A model generated the notes under the pieces. It ran no database searches, was not told the origin of the DNA, and was given only the letters and a program-made list of their open reading frames with translations. DNA of 64,000 bases, taken from assembly GCF_003402415.2 (NCBI RefSeq), contig NZ_AP036014.1:1798001-1862000 (forward strand). Direction: 5' to 3'. Numbering within the stretch: position 1 is the stretch's first letter; each line of letters opens with the position of its first letter. Position numbers and translations under genes: made by a program. Origin of the DNA: Cupidesulfovibrio sp000226255. GTDB lineage: Bacteria > Desulfobacterota > Desulfovibrionia > Desulfovibrionales > Desulfovibrionaceae. Positions 42,856 to 52,402 of the stretch are shown piece after piece.

Positions 42856-43905
42856 TCAGGCGCAGGCGTCCAGCATGCGTTGCAGGGCGGCCTTGGCGGG
42901 TTCGTGCAGGTCCATGGGCACCGTGACCGGGGTTTCCGTGCCCGCCGCCACGCCTTCCAGGGTGCGCAGCAGCTTGGGCTCGGTCACGCGGGCCATGTGC
43001 GAACAGGCGCTTTCCAGCAGAGGCAGCACGGTCAGCCGCCCGGCATGCTGGCGGGCCAGCCGCTGCACGAGGTTGATTTCCGTGCCCACGATGACGGTGG
43101 AGCCGTCCGGGGCCTCGTCGGCAAAGCGGATGATGGTGGTGGTGGACCCGGCGGCGTCGGCGGCGTTGACCACCTCTGGCGAACATTCCGGGTGCACCAC
43201 GATGCGGCAGCCGGGGTGCGCGGCGCGGGCCGTTTCCATCTGGCGCAGGTTGAACCGCGCGTGGATGGCGCAGCAGCCGGGCCAGATCAGCAGTTCCGCC
43301 CGGCGGGCCTCGTCGGTCAGCACGTCTGTACCGAAGCTGGCGGCCCGCACGTCAAGCATGTGCCGCTTGTCGTCGGGAATGCCCAGCAGGTTCGCGGTGT
43401 TGCGGGCCAGGTTCTTGTCCGGCATGAACAGCACGGCGTCGCCCTGTTTCCGGGTCCATTCCAGCATGGTGCGCGCGTTGGCGGAGGTACACACCGCGCC
43501 GCCGTGCCGCCCCACCACGGCCTTTACCGCCAGCGAGGTGTTCACGTAGGCCAGCGGCACAACCTTGCGGCCGTCGGCCTGAAGGGCGCGCAGCACCGCG
43601 TCCACCCGTTCGGCCGGGGCCATCTGGGCCATGACGCAGTTGGCGGAATGTTCGGGCAGGTACACCTTCTGGCCGGGGCGCGCCAGCAGGGCGGCCGATT
43701 CGGCCATGAAGTACACCCCGCAGAACACGATGCTGGCGGCGTCCGTCGTGGCCACGCGGCGGGCCAGTTCCAGCGAGTCGCCGCGCAGGTCGGTGTGCCG
43801 GATGACCGATTCGTGCTGGTAATGGTGCCCCATGATGGTCAGGTTGGGGCCGAGCGCGGCGCGCAGCGCGGCGATGCGCTCTTTCTGGGAGGGCTGTGCG
43901 GTCAT
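42856..43905 (-). CDS. nadA: Quinolinate synthase
   Basis: The 349-residue protein condenses iminoaspartate with dihydroxyacetone phosphate. Features are GHHYQHESVIRHTDLRGDSLELAR near residue 27, cysteines in EHSANCVMAQM, IWPGCCAIHARF and ESACSHMARVTEPKLL that supply the three [4Fe-4S] ligands, and HPECSPEVVNAADAAGST. The nadC stop is one base upstream of the start, so the pair is translationally coupled. Confidence 0.95.
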   Translation of the reverse strand: MTAQPSQKERIAALRAALGPNLTIMGHHYQHESVIRHTDLRGDSLELARRVATTDAASIVFCGVYFMAESAALLARPGQKVYLPEHSANCVMAQMAPAERVDAVLRALQADGRKVVPLAYVNTSLAVKAVVGRHGGAVCTSANARTMLEWTRKQGDAVLFMPDKNLARNTANLLGIPDDKRHMLDVRAASFGTDVLTDEARRAELLIWPGCCAIHARFNLRQMETARAAHPGCRIVVHPECSPEVVNAADAAGSTTTIIRFADEAPDGSTVIVGTEINLVQRLARQHAGRLTVLPLLESACSHMARVTEPKLLRTLEGVAAGTETPVTVPMDLHEPAKAALQRMLDACA

Positions 43906-43906
43906 G

Positions 43907-44815
43907 TCATGCCTTGCGTATGCGCATGCTGAAGTCCGCCACCGGGGCGGAGTGGGTGAGCCTGCCCACGGAGACGAAATCCGGCCCGTGGGGGGATGCC
44001 TCTGCCAACTGGCGCAGCGTTTCCAGGGTGACGCCGCCGCTGGCCTCGGTTTCGATGCCGGGGGGCACAAGGGTAAGCGATTCGCGCAGGAGCGCAAGGT
44101 CCATGTTGTCCAGCATGATGCGGTCCACCTTGCTGGCCACGGCCTCGCGCACCTCGTCGGGGGTGCGGCATTCCACCTCTATGGGCGGGCAGGGCGCGTA
44201 GGCGGCGCGCAGCGCCGCCACGGCGGCGGTGATGGACCCGGCCGCGTCGATGTGGTTGTCCTTCAGCATCAGCATTTCGGCCAGGGTGCGGCGGTGGTTT
44301 TGTCCGCCGCCCACAAGCACCGCGTACTTTTCGGGAAAGCGCAGCCCCGGCAGGGTCTTGCGCGTATCCAGCAGGCGGGTGGCCGTGCCCTCCAGTTCGC
44401 GCGCGTAGCGGCGCGTAAGGTTGGCGATTCCGGACAGGTGGCAGATGAAGTTCAGGATGACCCGTTCCGCCTTCAGCACCAGCCGTGCCGGGCCTTCGAT
44501 GTCGGCGGCGATGAAGCCGGGCGGCAGTTCGTCGCCGTCGGCGGTGTGGGGGGTCCACGTCCAGCCGCCCACCACCGGGCTTTCCAGCAGGGCGGCACAG
44601 CGCTCCATGACCAGCGGGGCAATGGGCAGCCCGGCCACCAGGGTCTGCTGCTTGGCCACGATGACCGCCGCCAGCCGGTCCACGGGGCCGAACACGGCGT
44701 CGCTGGTCAGGTCGGGGCCGTCCTCGGTCAGGGCCAGGTCGATGGCGGCCAGCAGGTGTTCGCGGGCCTGCCCGGTAAAGAAGGCGTCGAAATCCGGTAC
44801 GGTATGCGATGACAT
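43907..44815 (-). CDS. nadC: Nicotinate-nucleotide pyrophosphorylase (quinolinate phosphoribosyltransferase)
   Basis: The 302-residue protein makes nicotinate mononucleotide from quinolinate and PRPP. Motifs are RLLDTRKTLPGLRFPEKYAVLVGGG, HRRTLAEMLMLKDNHI, and EVECRTPDEVREAV, followed by DRIMLDNMD. It is the first gene of nadC-nadA-nadB. ATG 44815 and the in-frame GTG 44830 are both possible; neither has a clear ribosome site. It diverges from mgtE across about 240 bases. Confidence 0.95.
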   Translation of the reverse strand: MSSHTVPDFDAFFTGQAREHLLAAIDLALTEDGPDLTSDAVFGPVDRLAAVIVAKQQTLVAGLPIAPLVMERCAALLESPVVGGWTWTPHTADGDELPPGFIAADIEGPARLVLKAERVILNFICHLSGIANLTRRYARELEGTATRLLDTRKTLPGLRFPEKYAVLVGGGQNHRRTLAEMLMLKDNHIDAAGSITAAVAALRAAYAPCPPIEVECRTPDEVREAVASKVDRIMLDNMDLALLRESLTLVPPGIETEASGGVTLETLRQLAEASPHGPDFVSVGRLTHSAPVADFSMRIRKA

Positions 44816-45053
44816 GGATTGTGCCGTCACTGGCTAGATGGTACACGCAGGGTGCCCCGCGCAGCGCCTGCGCGTGGCGCTGGCAACGGCGGAGAGGGTG
44901 CTTGCCGTGTAGTAGGAGGCTGCCCCGCTTTCGTCAAGCCAACGCCGCCGTGCCGCCACACGGGGCGGGCATGTCTGATGACTGTCTTGCGCAGGCGCGG
45001 TGCCGCCATGCATCACGCAGCACGCATCATGCGACCATCGAGTGGGGGATTTC

Positions 45054-46457
45054 ATGACCGGGCAGGAACACGGGCACGAAAGCGGCGCAGACCGCGCATG
45101 TCCGGAAGGCGCCCCGCGCGACGATGCGGACGCCTGCCGGGTCATCGTGCTGCCCGAAGAATGCCGCGACCCTTCCGTGCAGGGCGAAGACGCAGAATTC
45201 GCCCACCCCGCCGACGTCGCCGACCATCTTGAGAATCTTTCGCTCGAACGCCAGGTGTGCGTGCTGCGCCACCTGCCCGCCGAAGACGCCGCCGACGCCC
45301 TGGCCGAGCTTGACGAGCACGTGCGCGTCGACCTGCTGGAAAACCTCGACGCCGACGTTGCCGCCCAGATCCTGTCCGAAATGTCGCCCGACGACGCGGC
45401 CGACGTGCTGGACGAACTGGACGAGGACCACCGCGACGTCCTGCTGAACAGCCTCGAAACCGAGGACGCCGAGGAAATCCGCCACCTCATGGCCTTCGAC
45501 CCGGATACCGCGGGCGGGGTCATGAACACCGAGGTGATCATCCTCGACCATGGCCTGACCGCCGACCAGGCCATCCTGCAGATCCGCGCCGAGATCGAAG
45601 ACAAGGAAATTCCCTACTACGCCTACGTGGTGGACGAGCAGGACCGCCTTGTGGGCGTGCTGTCGCTGCGCGACATCATGCTCTGCAAGCCCGGCAACAA
45701 GCTGCGGGACGAGGTGCGCGGCCAGGGCCTCATTTCCGTGCTGTTCGACCAGGACAAGGAAGACGTGGCGCATCTGCTGGGCCACTACAACTTCATGGCC
45801 ATGCCCGTGGTGGACTACGAGGGCCGCCTGCTGGGCGTGGTCACCCACGACGACATCATCGACATCATCCACGACGAAGCGTCCGAGGACATGCTGGGCA
45901 TGGTGGGCGCGGGCACGGACGAAAGCGTGGACACGCCGTGGCACGAATCGGTGCTGAAGCGGCTGCCGTGGCTGGTCATCAACATGCTGAACTCGGCCGT
46001 GTCGGCGTCCGTTGTCTACATGTTCGAGGGGTCCATCGCCCAGATGGCGGTGCTGGCCGTGCTGATGCCCATGGTGGCCAACCAGGCGGGCAACACCGGG
46101 CAACAGGCGCTGGCCGTGATGATCCGGCAGCTGGCGGTGGAACGGTTCGACCGGCGCAAGGCTTGGTGGGCGGTGCTGCGCGAGGCCAAGATCGGCCTGT
46201 CCAGCGGGGCCATTGTCGCGCTGCTGGTGCTGTGCGCGGTGTGGGCGTTTGCCGGGTCGTGGAAGCTGGCGGCGGTGATGTCGCTGGCGCTGCTCTTGGA
46301 CATGTTGCTGGGGGCGCTGGCCGGGGCGTCCATACCGCTCATTTTGCGCGCGCTGCGGCGCGACCCGGCGCAGGCGTCCAGCATCTTTCTTACCGCCATC
46401 ACCGACGGCGCGGGGTTCTTCATCTTTTTGGGGCTGGCGACATTGGTATTGTTTTAG
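45054..46457 (+). CDS. mgtE: Magnesium transporter MgtE
   Basis: The 467-residue protein has the MgtE N domain of short helical repeats (LRHLPAEDAADALAELDEHVRVDLLE, LSEMSPDDAADVLDELDED), two CBS domains (about 150-270), and five C-terminal membrane helices with the conserved PMVANQAGNTGQQALAVMIRQLA pore motif. The acidic N-terminal domain is the Mg2+ sensor that shuts the channel at high Mg2+. ATG 45054 with GGGGGA upstream is preferred over 45000. The divergent nadC gene is unrelated in function. Confidence 0.95.
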   Translation: MTGQEHGHESGADRACPEGAPRDDADACRVIVLPEECRDPSVQGEDAEFAHPADVADHLENLSLERQVCVLRHLPAEDAADALAELDEHVRVDLLENLDADVAAQILSEMSPDDAADVLDELDEDHRDVLLNSLETEDAEEIRHLMAFDPDTAGGVMNTEVIILDHGLTADQAILQIRAEIEDKEIPYYAYVVDEQDRLVGVLSLRDIMLCKPGNKLRDEVRGQGLISVLFDQDKEDVAHLLGHYNFMAMPVVDYEGRLLGVVTHDDIIDIIHDEASEDMLGMVGAGTDESVDTPWHESVLKRLPWLVINMLNSAVSASVVYMFEGSIAQMAVLAVLMPMVANQAGNTGQQALAVMIRQLAVERFDRRKAWWAVLREAKIGLSSGAIVALLVLCAVWAFAGSWKLAAVMSLALLLDMLLGALAGASIPLILRALRRDPAQASSIFLTAITDGAGFFIFLGLATLVLF

Positions 46458-46552
46458 GCGCCATGCCACATGCCTTCGTGGCGTGATAATGTGCAGGTGG
46501 GCGTCCGTACAACGCGCGGAGACGCTCGATTGCTGAGGCTGCATGAATGAAG

Positions 46553-46585
46553 AAGGGCCGGTCCCCCATGGTGGGACCGGCCCTT
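46553..46585 (-). terminator. Terminator between mgtE and the importer operon
   Basis: AAGGGCCGGTCCC (46553-46565) and GGGACCGGCCCTT (46573-46585) form a perfect 13-bp stem with a 7-base loop. The minus strand continues into CTTCATTC, so it most likely ends the importer operon; it may also serve mgtE. Confidence 0.75.
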
Positions 46586-46619
46586 GGCCGTTCGGTGCGG
46601 CAGCCCGCCGTCGCGCGGG

Positions 46620-47369
46620 CTACAGGGTGAGCACCGAGGCGTCTATGATCTCGCGGCGCATCTCCAGAAAGCGCTTGCCCGTCAGGTCTCGCGGGCGGGG
46701 CAGATCCACGGTGTAGGTGCGTTGCACCCGGCCGGGCAGCTTGCCTTCGATGGTGACGATCCGGTCGGCCAGGAACAGCGCCTCGTCGGTGTTGTTGGTG
46801 ACGAAGATGACGGTGCGCTTGTCGGTCTGCCAGATGCGTTCGGTCTCCTGCTCCATGAAGATGCGCGTCTGGGCGTCCAACTGGCCGAAGGGTTCGTCCA
46901 GCAGCATCACCCGGGGCTTGTTGGCGTAGGCGCGGGCAATGCCCACGCGCTGCTTCATGCCGCCGGAAAGCTGGTGCGGGTAGTGCTTCTCGAAGCCTTT
47001 CAGCCCCACCAGGTCGATGTAGTGCAGGGCGATGTCACGGCATTCGTCCTTGGGCAGGCCGCACAGTTTCGGCCCCATTTCCACGTTGCCGAGCACGGTC
47101 TTCCACGGAAAGAGCATGTACCCCTGGAACACCAGCCCACGGTCGGCCCCCGGCCCGGTCACCGGCTCTCCGTCCAGGATCACGGTGCCGGTGGTGGGTG
47201 TTTCCAGCCCGGCGATGATGCGCAGCAGCGTACTCTTGCCGCTCTGGCCGGGGCCCAGGATGACCACGAATTCGTTGGCCTGCACGTCGATGCTCACGTC
47301 GTCGAGCACCGGCACTTCCTGACTGCCCTTCTGGATGAAGGTCTTGCTCACGTTGCGGCATTCGATCAC
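46620..47369 (-). CDS. ABC importer ATPase 1, taurine/nitrate type, with degenerate nucleotide site
   Basis: A 249-residue ATPase of the TauB/SsuB/NrtD group. Q-loop (VFQGYMLFPW), signature LSGGM (134-138) and Walker B VMLLDE with its Glu (154-159) are normal. Walker A is GPGQSGKST (39-47), with Gln in place of the usual third Gly, and the H-loop His is replaced by Asn192 in VTNNTDEA. It is the last gene of the operon. The start is GTG 47369. See the finding on the ATPase pair. Confidence 0.93.
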   Translation of the reverse strand: MIECRNVSKTFIQKGSQEVPVLDDVSIDVQANEFVVILGPGQSGKSTLLRIIAGLETPTTGTVILDGEPVTGPGADRGLVFQGYMLFPWKTVLGNVEMGPKLCGLPKDECRDIALHYIDLVGLKGFEKHYPHQLSGGMKQRVGIARAYANKPRVMLLDEPFGQLDAQTRIFMEQETERIWQTDKRTVIFVTNNTDEALFLADRIVTIEGKLPGRVQRTYTVDLPRPRDLTGKRFLEMRREIIDASVLTL

Positions 47370-47439
47370 GGCGTCGTCCCTTCCTTTCGGGTGTGCGATT
47401 GCTGCGGGCTGCGGGCGCGGTGGGCAAAATCCTGGCGGG

Positions 47440-48318
47440 CTACAGCCCGGCGATCTTGCGCTTCCACGGGCACAGCTTGCGTTCCAGCGCGGTGACCAGC
47501 AACGTGGTGCCCCACGCCGCCGCCGCGATGACCGCCATGCCGCCGATGACCATGGCCGGTTGCGACAGGTTCATGCCCTGCACGATGATGTACCCCAGGC
47601 CCGAGCGGGCGCTGACCAGTTCCGCCGCCAGCACGCAGGTCCAGGCGATGCTGAGCGATATCTGCAAGCCCGCGAAGATGGCCGGGAACGAGGCGGGAAA
47701 ACAGACGTGCAGGATTTCGTCGCGCCGCTTGCCGCCCAGCATGCGCACCACGTCGTACAGTTCCGGCTCCACCAGGCGCACGCCGTTGTAGGCGTTGAGC
47801 AGGCAGGGCACGAAGGTGCCCAGCACGATGATGAACACCTTGGACGTCTCGCCGATGCCGAACCACAGGATGGAGATGGATATCCACGAGATGGGGGGCA
47901 TGGGCTTCAGCAGGTCGAACAGCGGTTTTACGATGGCGTTGACGTAGCGGTTCAGGGCCATGAACAGGCCCAGCGGCACGGCGATGGCGGCGGCGATGGA
48001 AAAGCCCGTCACCACGCGCCGGGTGCTGGCCCACACATGGCCCCACAGGGTCAGTTCCGCCAGTTCCTCGCGGGCGAGAACCACCAGCTGTTCCAGCACC
48101 TCGTGCGGGCGGGCCAGGGCGCTGCTGCCGCCGCCCAGCACGTTGGAACCGGCCAGCCAGTCCCACGTCCAGAAGAACGTCACGATGGACACGGTGTGCA
48201 GGAACCAGCGGTTGGTGAGGATGCGGACGAGGCTGAAGGGGCCGTGGTCCACCACCTGGCCCACGGTTTCGTTGGCGATGGAAGAGGTTGCGGCGTTGCA
48301 CGTGGCTTCCTGCGACAT
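47440..48318 (-). CDS. ABC importer permease B
   Basis: A 292-residue type-I importer permease with about six membrane helices and a hydrophilic N-terminus of about 40 residues. The coupling helix region includes the AARSGLGY-like sequence ELVSARSGLGYIIVQG, typical of TauC/SsuC. It starts three bases after permease A with AGGAGGTAGACC. The partner ATPases are encoded on both sides. Confidence 0.93.
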   Translation of the reverse strand: MSQEATCNAATSSIANETVGQVVDHGPFSLVRILTNRWFLHTVSIVTFFWTWDWLAGSNVLGGGSSALARPHEVLEQLVVLAREELAELTLWGHVWASTRRVVTGFSIAAAIAVPLGLFMALNRYVNAIVKPLFDLLKPMPPISWISISILWFGIGETSKVFIIVLGTFVPCLLNAYNGVRLVEPELYDVVRMLGGKRRDEILHVCFPASFPAIFAGLQISLSIAWTCVLAAELVSARSGLGYIIVQGMNLSQPAMVIGGMAVIAAAAWGTTLLVTALERKLCPWKRKIAGL

Positions 48319-48321
48319 GGT

Positions 48322-49119
48322 CTACCTCCTGATTCCGGCCAGCAGCCGCTTTTCCACCCTGTCGATGATCACGCCGATGAACGCGCCGGTCAGGCCCACC
48401 ATGAACATGCCCAGCACCACCATTTCGGGCATGGCCAGGCGGCGGCCCATGGTGATCATGAACCCCAGGCCCGCGTCGGCTGCCAACAGTTCTGCCGCCA
48501 CAAGGTTGGTCCAGCAGCAGGCCAGCGCGATCTGGAGTGCGCCGAAGACCATGGGCAGGGCCGAGGGGATGCACAGCTGCCTGAAAATCTGCCAGTCGCT
48601 GGCCCCGTAGGTGCGGGCCATCTGGATGAGCGTGGGGTTGGTCATCTTGACGCCCACGTAGGCGTTGATGACGCAGGGCACCAGCCCCCCCAGCCAGATG
48701 ATGAATATCTTGCCGGGCAGCCCGATGCCGAACCAAAAGATGGTCAGGGGTATCCACGCCACCGGGGGGATGGGCCGGATGATCTCGAAGATGGGCCGGG
48801 CCAGCCCCTCGGCCACGTTGAACCAGCCCATGGCCAGGCCCAGCGGCAGCCCCACGGCCAGCGCCAGGAAATAGCCGCCGAAGGCTTCCTGGATGCTTAC
48901 CCAGGCGTGCTCGTACAGCAGCGCGCCGTCCGGGTCGATGTTGGTGAACTTGTCGAACAGAAGCTGCGTCACGGTTGTGGGCGCGGCCAGCATGGTGTCC
49001 GGCACGACCCCGGTGCGCACGACGATCTCCCATGCGATGAAGAACGTGGCCACGCTGAGAATGGGCAATATCTTCAGCGCCAGCGGTGTTCTTACGACTA
49101 CCTCGCGATACGCGGTCAT
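48322..49119 (-). CDS. ABC importer permease A
   Basis: A 265-residue type-I permease with about six membrane helices. The coupling motif reads ELLAADAGLGFMITMG, and PIPPVAWIPLTIFWFGIGLPGKIFIIW is a family marker. It differs from permease B, so the importer probably has a heteromeric membrane part. CCGGAGGTCTGC precedes the ATG. Confidence 0.93.
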   Translation of the reverse strand: MTAYREVVVRTPLALKILPILSVATFFIAWEIVVRTGVVPDTMLAAPTTVTQLLFDKFTNIDPDGALLYEHAWVSIQEAFGGYFLALAVGLPLGLAMGWFNVAEGLARPIFEIIRPIPPVAWIPLTIFWFGIGLPGKIFIIWLGGLVPCVINAYVGVKMTNPTLIQMARTYGASDWQIFRQLCIPSALPMVFGALQIALACCWTNLVAAELLAADAGLGFMITMGRRLAMPEMVVLGMFMVGLTGAFIGVIIDRVEKRLLAGIRR

Positions 49120-49189
49120 GCAGACCTCCGGTGTCGGCGGGTGGGAAGGGGCGCCCGCCCCGGGCGGGGCGGGCGCTGCGCGTAAGCGG

Positions 49190-50254
49190 TTACTTGACGG
49201 TGGGCACCAGCTTCAGGAACTTGTCGGTGATGTAGTAGCCGGACAGCAGCTTTTCACCTTCGGCGGGCTTCAGCTTGCCGAGTTCGGTGAAGAACTTCAC
49301 CAGGTCCTTCTGCCATGCCTGCACCTGGCTTTCGCCAGCGGAGGCGTCGAACATCTTCAGCTGTTCCTGCAGGGTGAACACCGGGTGCAGTTCAAGGTCC
49401 ATCTTCGCTTCTTCCTCGGTCATGTTCAGCCCGGCCCACTTCAGGAACTTGGCGTATTCCGGGGCCAGCTTCACGCCTTCGGAGCGCAGGGCGTCGATGC
49501 CCTGGAAGTACACCTTCAGGAAGCGCGCGACTTCCTCGGGGTTCTTGTCGCAGTACTCCTTGTCGCCAATGAGCACGATGGGCACGAAGCCGCCCGCCGT
49601 CTTGACGTCGGAGGCGACCTTCCAGCCCTTCTTGAGGCCGTTGTACATCTGCGGGGCCCACAGCACGACCGCGTCGCCGATGCCCTTCTCGAACGCGGCC
49701 ACGCACTGGGCGGGGTCCATGTTCTTGATGGTCACGTCCTTGTCGGTCAGGCCCAGGGACTTCAGCCACAGGCTCATGGCGTAGTGGCCGGACGAGATGG
49801 TGGTGGCCAGGATGGTCTTGCCCTTGACGCTTTCAGGCGAGCCGAACACCTCGGGGTGCTTGGGGTTGAATCCCTTGGTCTTCAGGATGGGGCTGTCCGG
49901 ACGCACCAGCACCGCGTTGGTCACCGACTCGTCGTTGGCGATGGCGATGAGGTAGGCGTTCTGGCGCAGCGCGCCGAACATCATGGGCACGCCGCCCGTG
50001 CCGCCCACGACCCACTGTTTGGCGGGCAGGGCTTCGATCTGGGCCATGCCCGAATCGAACATGTGCATCTTGAAGTCGAACCCGGCGGCCTTGTCCCAGC
50101 CCTTCTGCTTGGCGTACCAGGGCACGAAGGTTTCGTGTTCGGCCTGCCAGGTGGTGTTCAGGATCTTCACTTCCGCAGCCAGGGCCGTTGCCGCCATGGC
50201 AAGAAGAGCCATCACGGCAGCCGCAAATCCAACCCAACGTTTCATCTGGAGCAT
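49190..50254 (-). CDS. ABC importer substrate-binding protein (taurine/sulfonate type)
   Basis: The 354-residue precursor has a signal peptide (about residues 4-26, cut near ALA-AE). The mature part is of the TauA/SsuA/NMT1 family, with TWQAEHETFVPWYAKQKGWDK near the start and WVVGGTGGVPMMFGALRQ, the ligand-loop region. No lipobox. AAGGAGGTCTGACC before ATG 50254 decides the start. Taurine as ligand is inferred from neighbours tpa, ald and xsc; the exact substrate is not shown by sequence. Confidence 0.88.
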   Translation of the reverse strand: MLQMKRWVGFAAAVMALLAMAATALAAEVKILNTTWQAEHETFVPWYAKQKGWDKAAGFDFKMHMFDSGMAQIEALPAKQWVVGGTGGVPMMFGALRQNAYLIAIANDESVTNAVLVRPDSPILKTKGFNPKHPEVFGSPESVKGKTILATTISSGHYAMSLWLKSLGLTDKDVTIKNMDPAQCVAAFEKGIGDAVVLWAPQMYNGLKKGWKVASDVKTAGGFVPIVLIGDKEYCDKNPEEVARFLKVYFQGIDALRSEGVKLAPEYAKFLKWAGLNMTEEEAKMDLELHPVFTLQEQLKMFDASAGESQVQAWQKDLVKFFTELGKLKPAEGEKLLSGYYITDKFLKLVPTVK

Positions 50255-50331
50255 GGTCAGACCTCCTTGAAGCAGGTTACGGTAGACTGTCTGGGGCGTA
50301 TGTTCTTGCCATTGCGAGTCCCCTTGCGGGG

Positions 50332-51087
50332 TTACCACCATCTGATGAGCTCCGTGACGTGTTCACGGATGCGTACGAATTCCGGGTCCATGAAGTCGCG
50401 CGGGCGGGGCAGGTCCACGCGGACCTCGGCCTTGATGCGCGTGGGCTTGTTGGACAGCACGAGGATGCGCTCGGACACGTAGACCGCCTCCTCGATGTTG
50501 TGGGTGATGAACAGCACCGTGCTTTGCAGCTTGCGCCACAGGTTCACCAGTTCGTCCTCCAGATAGAACCGCAGCTTCACGTCCAGCTGGCCGTACGGCT
50601 CGTCCATCAGCAGCAGGTCCGGGTCCACGGCGAACGCGCGGGAGACCGCGATGCGCTGCTGCATGCTGGCGGATATCTGGTTGGGGTACAGGTTCGCGCA
50701 CTGGGTCAGCCCCACCAGGTCCAGGATGTGGTCGAGCCGCTCGTCGATTTCCTTTTGCGGGCGACCCTTGACCTCCATGCCGTAGGCCACGTTTTCGCGC
50801 ACGGTGCGCCAGGGCAGGCAGGTGGGTTCCTGGAAGACGTAGGAGATGTTGTGGCGTTTGGGGTTGGCGGGCGTGCCGTCGATGAGTATCTGGCCGCCCG
50901 ATGCGGGCAGCAGGCAGGACAGGGCGTTGAGGAAGGTGGTCTTGCCGCAGCCCGTGGGGCCGACGATGGCCACGAATTCGCCCTCCGCCACCGAGAAGGA
51001 TATGTCGTCGAGAACCAGCAGTTCACCGAACCGCTTGGTGAGGTTGCATACTTCGATCTTGGTCCGTGGTCTGGCGGCGTCTTGCAC
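50332..51087 (-). CDS. ABC importer ATPase 2 with degenerate signature motif
   Basis: A 251-residue ATPase of the same group as ATPase 1. Walker A GPTGCGKTT (43-51), Q-loop VFQEPTCLPW, Walker B LLLMDEP (158-164) and H-loop His196 (ITHNIEEA) are all canonical. The signature is ISASM (138-142) instead of LSGGM/Q, so the part that would contact ATP in the partner is altered. The start is GTG 51087 after GGAGCGTACCC. It is the first of five importer genes, 179 bases downstream of ald. Confidence 0.93.
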   Translation of the reverse strand: MQDAARPRTKIEVCNLTKRFGELLVLDDISFSVAEGEFVAIVGPTGCGKTTFLNALSCLLPASGGQILIDGTPANPKRHNISYVFQEPTCLPWRTVRENVAYGMEVKGRPQKEIDERLDHILDLVGLTQCANLYPNQISASMQQRIAVSRAFAVDPDLLLMDEPYGQLDVKLRFYLEDELVNLWRKLQSTVLFITHNIEEAVYVSERILVLSNKPTRIKAEVRVDLPRPRDFMDPEFVRIREHVTELIRWW

Positions 51088-51266
51088 GGGTACGCTCCAT
51101 CGGCCGGGGGCTGTCGGCTCTTTCCGTCCGGTCTGGGCCGGAGGGGGAAGGACCGGGCCACCGCGTTGTCGGAGGCGGCGGATTCCGCGTCGTCGTCATG
51201 GCTGCGGGGGCCGGGCGTACCCGGCCGACCCCCGCGCGGAGGCCGGCCGGACCCGGAACGCCCCGT

Positions 51267-52376
51267 CTACAGCACCTCTTCCACAGGCACGTGCGACAGC
51301 CCGAAGGCTTCGGCCACGGCCGGATAGGTTATCTTGCCGTCCACCACGTTCAGCCCCTTGCGGATGTCCGCGTGGCGGCGGCAGGCTTCCTTCCACCCCA
51401 GGTCCGCGATGGTCAGGGCGTAGGGAAGGGTTGCGTTGGTCAGCGCGGCCGTGGAGGTCATGGCCACGGCGCCGGGGATGTTGGCCACGCAGTAGTGGCT
51501 CACGCCGTCCACCACGTACACCGGTTCGGCATGGGTGGTAGGCCGCGAGGTCTCGAAGCAGCCGCCCTGGTCGATGGCCACGTCCACCAGGATGGAGCCC
51601 TTGCGCATCAGCGCGAGGTCTTCGCGGGTGACCAGGTGGGGGGCCTTGGCCCCCGGCACCAGCACCGCGCCGATGACCACGTCAGCCTGGGGCAGCAGCT
51701 TGCGGATGGCGTAGGGGCCGGACATCATGGTGATGCAGTTGGGCGGCATCACGTCGCTGAGGTAGCGCAGCCGGTCCAGGTTCTTGTCCATCAGGTACAC
51801 CGTGGCCCCAAGGCCGCAGGCCATCTTGGCCGCGTTGATGCCCACGGTGCCCCCGCCGATGACCACCACAACGGCGGGTTCCACGCCGGGCACGCCGCCC
51901 ATCAGTTTGCCCATGCCCCCGGTGGGTATTTCCAGGTACTTGGCGGCCTGCTGGATGGCCATGCGGCCCGCCACCTCGGACATGGGGGTGAGCAGCGGCA
52001 GCGAGCCGTCCGCCTTCTGGATGGTTTCGTAGGCGATGTTCACGTTGCGCGCTGCGGTCAGGGCGTGGGTCTGCTCCTCGTCGGCCGCCAGGTGCAGGTA
52101 GGTGAACAGTATCTGGTCCTTGCGCAGCATGCCGTATTCCGAGGGCTGCGGCTCCTTGACGTGCATGACCATGTCGCACTCGGCGAAGATGGCCCGCGCG
52201 TCGGACATGACGGCTCCGGCGGCCACGTATTCCGCGTCGTCGAATCCCGCGCCCGCGCCCGCCCCGGTTTCCACCAGCACCGAGTGCCCGTGCGCGCGCA
52301 GCGCCACCACGCCCGCGGGCGTCATGGCCACGCGGTTCTCCAGCACCTTGATCTCTTTCAGAACGCCGACCTGCAT
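51267..52376 (-). CDS. ald: Alanine dehydrogenase
   Basis: The 369-residue protein is the length of Ald. NAD binding is at VVIGGGTVGINAAKMACGLGA near residue 168, and the substrate residues are in MHVKEPQPSEYGML (Lys74) and FTYLHLAADEE (His95). It converts alanine to pyruvate, ammonia and NADH. Next to the taurine aminotransferase it recycles the alanine produced there, as in Bilophila-type taurine degradation. AAAGGAGCATCCC precedes the ATG; tpa lies 26 bases upstream. Confidence 0.95.
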   Translation of the reverse strand: MQVGVLKEIKVLENRVAMTPAGVVALRAHGHSVLVETGAGAGAGFDDAEYVAAGAVMSDARAIFAECDMVMHVKEPQPSEYGMLRKDQILFTYLHLAADEEQTHALTAARNVNIAYETIQKADGSLPLLTPMSEVAGRMAIQQAAKYLEIPTGGMGKLMGGVPGVEPAVVVVIGGGTVGINAAKMACGLGATVYLMDKNLDRLRYLSDVMPPNCITMMSGPYAIRKLLPQADVVIGAVLVPGAKAPHLVTREDLALMRKGSILVDVAIDQGGCFETSRPTTHAEPVYVVDGVSHYCVANIPGAVAMTSTAALTNATLPYALTIADLGWKEACRRHADIRKGLNVVDGKITYPAVAEAFGLSHVPVEEVL

Positions 52377-52402
52377 GGGATGCTCCTTTGCGGGTTGGAG
52401 TA

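Noticed and set aside
41053..43932. A 959-codon open frame on plus opposite nadB and nadA
   Set aside because: It is composed of Gly/Ala/His/Val-rich sequence without domain signal and is the complement of recognisable genes. High GC leaves few stop codons in antisense frames.
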